Shown here: positions 48,747-54,769 of the stretch, in pieces
How positions within the stretch are numbered: position 1 is the first letter of the stretch
Layout: every line of letters starts with the position of its first letter
Origin: Oscillospiraceae bacterium
GTDB taxonomy: Bacteria; Bacillota; Clostridia; Oscillospirales; Oscillospiraceae
Direction of reading: 5' to 3'
Assembly: GCA_022793685.1 (NCBI GenBank)
Contig: JAAWDI010000023.1
Location: 1 to 54,769, forward strand
DNA: 54,769 nucleotides
Notes under the pieces: generated by a model
Databases searched by the model: none
Told to the model about the DNA's origin: nothing
What the model saw: the letters and a program-made list of their open reading frames with translations, nothing else
Made by a program: the position numbers and the translations under genes

Positions 48747-48775
48747 TTGATACCCATTGACTTTTTGTGTATACT
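48747..48775 (+). promoter_or_regulatory. Promoter of the V/A-type ATPase operon
   Basis: TTGATA (48747-48752), 17-bp spacer and TATACT (48770-48775), 57 bp before the first gene. Confidence 0.75.
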
Positions 48776-48831
48776 TTTAGTAGAGGTGAAAGATTTCCTT
48801 TTTGAGACGACCTGGAAAGGCGGTGAAAACC

Positions 48832-49146
48832 ATGTCTCTTGAAGCCATTGAGAAGGTGACCGTGGCGGAGGAAAATGCCCGTAAGTGCAAGGCTGAAGCC
48901 ATGGAACAGGCCCGCCGCTCGACGCTGGAAGCAGAGCGGGAGGGCAAGGAGTTGATGGCAAGCGCTGCCGCAAAGGCGGAGCAGCAGGTAAAGACCCTGC
49001 TCCAACAGGCGGAGGAGCAGGCCGGGAAGCGCATTGCCTCATTGCAAGAGGAAACCGCACAGGACTGCGCCGCTCTCCGCAAGGCGGCGGAGGCCAAGCT
49101 GGACGAGGCTGCAAGGCTCATTGTGGAAAGGGTGGTGAACGGCTGA
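48832..49146 (+). CDS. ntpF: V/A-type ATPase peripheral-stalk coiled-coil subunit (NtpF/AhaH/G-like)
   Basis: A 104-residue, almost entirely helical Ala/Glu/Lys-rich protein with heptad character. Such proteins pair with subunit E to make the stator stalks. Position first in the operon, ahead of subunit I, is that of ntpF in Enterococcus hirae. The start is ATG 48832 (MSLEAIEKV), after GGAAAGGCGG; the frame back to 48802 is not needed. Confidence 0.85.
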   Translation: MSLEAIEKVTVAEENARKCKAEAMEQARRSTLEAEREGKELMASAAAKAEQQVKTLLQQAEEQAGKRIASLQEETAQDCAALRKAAEAKLDEAARLIVERVVNG

Positions 49147-49147
49147 G

Positions 49148-51597
<2,450 letters not shown>

Positions 51598-51609
51598 GGA
51601 GGGGGTACC

Positions 51610-52197
51610 ATGAACGGCATTGAAAACATCATTGCTCGCATCGGAGAAGACGCGGCGCGCGAAGCCGCTTCCATTACAGAGAATGCCCAGGCGCAGGCGG
51701 AGGCCGTGCTGACCGACTGCCGCGCCAAAGCGGAGCAGGAGGCGGCTGCCATCGTCGCCCGCGGCAAGGCGCAGGCGGAGACGAAAGAAGAACGCCTTGT
51801 GAACACCGCCCGGCTGGAGGCGAAAAAGGAGCTTCTGGGAGCCAAGCAGGCCATGGTGGACGAGGCGTTTTCCCGTGCGCTGGAGCAGCTTGGCAAGCTG
51901 GAGCAGGGCAAGCTGACTGCACTGCTGGCCGGTTTGGCGGCGACAGCGTCCTCCAATGGCTGCGAGCAGGTGATTTTATCTGAAAAAGACCGGACGGCCT
52001 GCGGCGCGCAGGTAGTGGAGCAGGCAAACACCCTGTTGAAGGGCGGTAAGCTCACCCTGTCGGAGGAGAGCCGTCCTATGGCGGGCGGCGTCATTCTAAA
52101 GGATGATAAGATTGAAACCAACTGCTCCTTTGAAGTGCTGTTGCACCTGAAGCGGGAGGAGCTGACCGCACAGGTGGCGGGGGTGCTGTTCGGCTGA
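51610..52197 (+). CDS. ntpE: V/A-type ATPase subunit E (peripheral stalk)
   Basis: A 195-residue subunit with a long N-terminal coiled coil (about 1-100, Ala/Glu/Lys/Arg-rich) and a globular C-terminal part, ending KIETNCSFEVLLHLKREELTAQVAGVLF, a conserved E-subunit end. Pairs with the small stalk subunit encoded first. GGAGGGGGT precedes the start. Confidence 0.92.
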   Translation: MNGIENIIARIGEDAAREAASITENAQAQAEAVLTDCRAKAEQEAAAIVARGKAQAETKEERLVNTARLEAKKELLGAKQAMVDEAFSRALEQLGKLEQGKLTALLAGLAATASSNGCEQVILSEKDRTACGAQVVEQANTLLKGGKLTLSEESRPMAGGVILKDDKIETNCSFEVLLHLKREELTAQVAGVLFG

Positions 52198-52247
52198 CAG
52201 TCGGACGAAAGACCCAAAACAGAAGGGAGGGCGCCCGCAGGGCAGCG

Positions 52248-53252
52248 ATGAGAAACAGGATAAAAGCGAACGACTACCTATATATCTCCGGCCGCATCCA
52301 CGCCATGGAAAACCGGCTGCTGACCCGGGAGCGCATGGAGCGGATGCTGGACGCCCGCACAGCAGCCGAGGCGGCCAAGGTGCTGACAGAGTGCGGCTAT
52401 GACGAAATGACCGCCCTCACCCCCGCAGAGCTGGAGCGCCTTCTGGCGGAACAGCGGGTGGCGCTGTTCCATGAGCTGCGTTCCGCAGCGCCGGACCCCA
52501 AGCTGCTGGATGTGTTTCGCATCAAGTATGATTACCACAATGCCAAGGTGCTGCTGAAGGCGGAGGCTATGGGGCTCTCTTCGGAAAGCCTTCTGGTGGA
52601 CGCGGGCCGCTATGGCACTGCCAAGCTGCAAAGCGACTACCACGCCGACGAATGGGGCAGAGAGTATGCGGAAGCCTTCCGCGCGGCGGTGGACGAGGCG
52701 AAGGAGACCCTCAGCCGCAGCGGCGACCCACAGCTGGCGGACTTTATCCTTGACCGTGCCTATTTCAGCGAGATGCTTGCCGCCGCACAGGGAGCGGGCA
52801 GCCGTTTTCTGGAGGGCTATGTCCGCCTGTCCATCGACGGCGCCAACCTGCGCAGCGCGGTGCGGTGCGCCCGGATGGACAAGAGCGCGGACTTTGTTCG
52901 CGAGGTGCTGGTTCCCGGCGGTAATGTGGACTGCACGAAGGTGGAGCAGGCCGCGCTGGGCGCTTTGGCGCTGAGCGGACTGTACAGCCACACGCCGCTG
53001 GAGCAGGCAGCCAAGGAGGGCGAAAAGGTGCTCCACGGCGGCGCACAGACCGCCTTTGAGAAGGCGTGCGACGACGCAGTGACCGCCTACCTCACCCAAG
53101 GCAAGAAGGTGGCCTTCGGGGAACACCCCCTCATCGGCTACCTGTACGCTCGCGAAAGCGAGCTGACCGCCATCCGCATCATTCTGACCGGCAAGATGGC
53201 GGGCCTGCCCGCTGGGGTCATCCGGGAAAGGCTGCGTGAAAGCTATGTCTGA
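52248..53252 (+). CDS. ntpC: V/A-type ATPase subunit C (rotor-to-ring adaptor)
   Basis: A 334-residue all-helical, funnel-shaped subunit that seats the central shaft on the K ring. The patterns YLYISGRIHAMENRLLTRERMERML at the start, FRIKYDYHNAKVLLKAEAMG, and the end GYLYARESELTAIRIILTGKMAGLP are characteristic of AtpC/NtpC. The 3' end overlaps the next gene by 8 nt. Confidence 0.93.
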   Translation: MRNRIKANDYLYISGRIHAMENRLLTRERMERMLDARTAAEAAKVLTECGYDEMTALTPAELERLLAEQRVALFHELRSAAPDPKLLDVFRIKYDYHNAKVLLKAEAMGLSSESLLVDAGRYGTAKLQSDYHADEWGREYAEAFRAAVDEAKETLSRSGDPQLADFILDRAYFSEMLAAAQGAGSRFLEGYVRLSIDGANLRSAVRCARMDKSADFVREVLVPGGNVDCTKVEQAALGALALSGLYSHTPLEQAAKEGEKVLHGGAQTAFEKACDDAVTAYLTQGKKVAFGEHPLIGYLYARESELTAIRIILTGKMAGLPAGVIRERLRESYV

Positions 53253-53586
53253 CAAGAGAACGAGCCGCGCCCTCGGCGGCTATAAGATTGGCGTGCTGGG
53301 GGACAGCGACAGCGTCATGGGCTTTAAGGCCCTCGGGCTGGACGTATTCCCCGCCGCCGATGCGGAAGAGGCGAAAAAGACCCTTCACACGTTGGCCAAA
53401 GAGGATTATGCGGTGATTTACCTCACCGAGCAATACGCTGCCCAGATGCAGCAGGAGCTGGACAGGTACAAAGACCGGTTGACCCCTGCGGTCATCCTCA
53501 TCCCCGGCAAGGAGGGGAGCCTCGGCATCGGCATGGCCAATGTAAAAAAATCAGTGGAGCGCGCGGTTGGGGCAGATATTCTGTAA
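53245..53586 (+). CDS. ntpG: V/A-type ATPase subunit F (NtpG)
   Basis: A 113-residue Rossmann-like protein: YKIGVLGDSDSVMGFKALGLDVF is the family opening, then YAVIYLTEQYA and AVILIPGKEG. It is a central-shaft subunit that modulates ATP turnover. ATG 53245 is used; a GTG 9 nt earlier (53236) has AAAGG closer to it and is an equal option. The start lies inside the subunit C gene. Confidence 0.92.
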   Translation: MSDKRTSRALGGYKIGVLGDSDSVMGFKALGLDVFPAADAEEAKKTLHTLAKEDYAVIYLTEQYAAQMQQELDRYKDRLTPAVILIPGKEGSLGIGMANVKKSVERAVGADIL

Positions 53587-53627
53587 GCTGCGCTCCCCTC
53601 ATCCCCCTGTGAAAGAAGGTTAGAACA

Positions 53628-54769
53628 ATGGGAAAAATCGTCAAGGTCTCCGGCCCTCTTGTGGTGGCCACCGGCCTGAGCGACGCGAACATGGCCGACG
53701 TGGTGCGGGTGGGCGACCAGCGTTTGATTGGTGAAATCCTCACCATGAACGGCGACAGCGCCGCCATTCAGGTGTATGAGGAGACCTCCGGCCTTGGCCC
53801 CGGCGCGGCGGTGGAGACCACAGGAGCGCCGCTGTCGGTGGAGCTTGGCCCCGGCCTGATTGAGAATATTTACGACGGCATTCAGCGCCCGCTGGAGGAA
53901 ATCATGAAGGTGGCAGGCTCCACCATCACTCGCGGCGTGGAGGTCTCTCCTCTGAATCCGGAAAAGAAGTGGGCGTTTGCCCCTGTTGCCAAAGCGGGCG
54001 ACAGGGTGACGGGCGGCGACGTGTTGGGCACGGTGCCGGAAACCAGCTCCGTCCTGCACAAGATTATGGTGCCGCCCAAGATGAGCGGCACGCTGCTGTC
54101 TGTGGTGGGCGCGGGTGATTACACCATCCGCGATACGGTGGCTGTACTCAAGACCGACAAAGGCGAAGAGGTCAAGCTGACCATGGTGCAGCGTTGGCCT
54201 GTCCGTGTGGGCCGCCCCTACAAGCAGAAGTTCCCGCCGAAAACGCCCCTTCAATCGGGGCAGCGCGTCATCGACACCCTGTTCCCCTTGGCCAAGGGCG
54301 GCACCGCCGCCGTGCCCGGCCCCTTCGGTAGCGGCAAGACCGTGGTACAGCACGCGCTGGCCAAGTGGAGCGACGTGGATATCGTCATCTATATCGGCTG
54401 CGGCGAGCGCGGCAACGAGATGACCGACGTTCTGCGGGAATTCCCCGAATTGAAAGACCCCCGTACCGGCGAAAGCCTGATGAAGCGCACGGTGCTGATT
54501 GCCAATACCTCCGATATGCCGGTGGCCGCCCGTGAGGCGTCTATCTATACGGGCATCACCATTGCGGAGTACTTCCGCGATATGGGCTATGACGTGGCCG
54601 TTATCGCTGATTCCACCTCCCGCTGGGCGGAGGCGCTGCGTGAGATGTCCGGCCGTCTGGAGGAAATGCCCGGCGAGGAGGGCTACCCCGCCTACCTGTC
54701 CTCCCGTCTGGCGCAGTTTTACGAGCGCGCCGGCGTGGTGGAATGTCTGGGCGGCGAGGAGGGCCGTAC
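53628..54769 (+). CDS. ntpA: V/A-type ATPase catalytic subunit A, 3' part beyond the window
   Basis: 380 codons of an expected 590 are present. The N-terminal barrel begins [16 protein letters not shown], a bulge domain typical of V/A-type A subunits covers about 110-190, and the catalytic P-loop GPFGSGKT is at 231-238, followed by [14 protein letters not shown] and [32 protein letters not shown] precedes the ATG. Subunits B and D should follow just outside. Confidence 0.97.
   Translation, partial: MGKIVKVSGPLVVATGLSDANMADVVRVGDQRLIGEILTMNGDSAAIQVYEETSGLGPGAAVETTGAPLSVELGPGLIENIYDGIQRPLEEIMKVAGSTITRGVEVSPLNPEKKWAFAPVAKAGDRVTGGDVLGTVPETSSVLHKIMVPPKMSGTLLSVVGAGDYTIRDTVAVLKTDKGEEVKLTMVQRWPVRVGRPYKQKFPPKTPLQSGQRVIDTLFPLAKGGTAAVPGPFGSGKTVVQHALAKWSDVDIVIYIGCGERGNEMTDVLREFPELKDPRTGESLMKRTVLIANTSDMPVAAREASIYTGITIAEYFRDMGYDVAVIADSTSRWAEALREMSGRLEEMPGEEGYPAYLSSRLAQFYERAGVVECLGGEEGR

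Noticed and set aside
48594-48842. 82-codon frame between the barrel protein gene and the ATPase operon
   Set aside because: It runs through the terminator and the ATPase promoter and has no credible ribosome binding site or homology.

Overview
The window is a dense (about 90% coding), high-GC stretch of chromosome that looks like a strictly anaerobic gut Firmicute of the class Clostridia, most likely Oscillospiraceae (a Flavonifractor/Lawsonibacter/Pseudoflavonifractor-like lineage). The grounds are AGGAGG-type ribosome binding sites, sigma-A promoters, a yaaL-bofA pair from the sporulation lineage, pyruvate:ferredoxin oxidoreductase, a glycyl radical enzyme, a V/A-type ATPase with sodium-site residues, and a bile salt hydrolase family enzyme. 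The assignment is inferred from gene content; no 16S gene is present. No IS element, prophage or CRISPR array was seen.

Layout. 1-545: the 3' part of a tRNA-Val(GAC), a very long hairpin, and a non-coding stretch rich in inverted repeats with the broken end of a ribbon-helix-helix gene. 545-4251: a minus-strand operon (membrane-anchored Ntn amidase, MarR regulator, DegV) with a palindromic operator on its promoter, divergent from a choloylglycine hydrolase. 4441-11766: an orphan glycyl radical enzyme, a PatB/MalY C-S lyase and amylomaltase driven by back-to-back promoters, and an old-yellow-enzyme/FAD reductase of the BaiH/FadH type. 11967-14945: an amino acid ABC transporter behind a lysine riboswitch, so predicted to import lysine. 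15066-17966: yaaL, bofA, serC, serA. 18039-19767: PadR regulator with two DUF2812 proteins. 19908-27872: PFOR (minus), then comM, thiI, cinA. 28010-31514: a rubredoxin-like/glutamate-synthase-like fusion, a lipid kinase, azlCD.

31533-41635 is a nearly complete shikimate/phenylalanine operon: aroF, aroB, aroA, nitroreductase, aroC, [DUF3237 gene on the opposite strand], gamma-carbonic anhydrase-like protein, pheA, aroK, aroQ, aroE and a FabG-like reductase. Ahead of aroF lie a strong promoter, a 44-codon open frame with clustered Phe/Trp codons, and a terminator. This is the layout of a leader-peptide attenuator and is the most interesting regulatory candidate in the window. 41700-46659 is a complete branched-chain amino acid ABC transporter (livJHMGF) whose promoter sits between the arms of a perfect 9-bp inverted repeat. 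46772-48564 holds a secreted DUF4015 glycosidase-like protein and a TIM-barrel protein. 48747 to the end is a V/A-type ATPase operon in the order known from Enterococcus ntp (F-I-K-E-C-G-A), cut by the window edge inside the catalytic A subunit.

Taken together the genes describe an amino-acid-oriented anaerobe. It imports lysine and branched-chain amino acids, makes its own serine and phenylalanine, oxidises pyruvate through ferredoxin, and probably couples ion (Na+) gradients to ATP. It also carries enzymes that could act on gut amides and bile acids. Many starts were moved inward from the longest open frame because the ribosome binding site, the family start and upstream gene overlap agree on an internal ATG, GTG or TTG.
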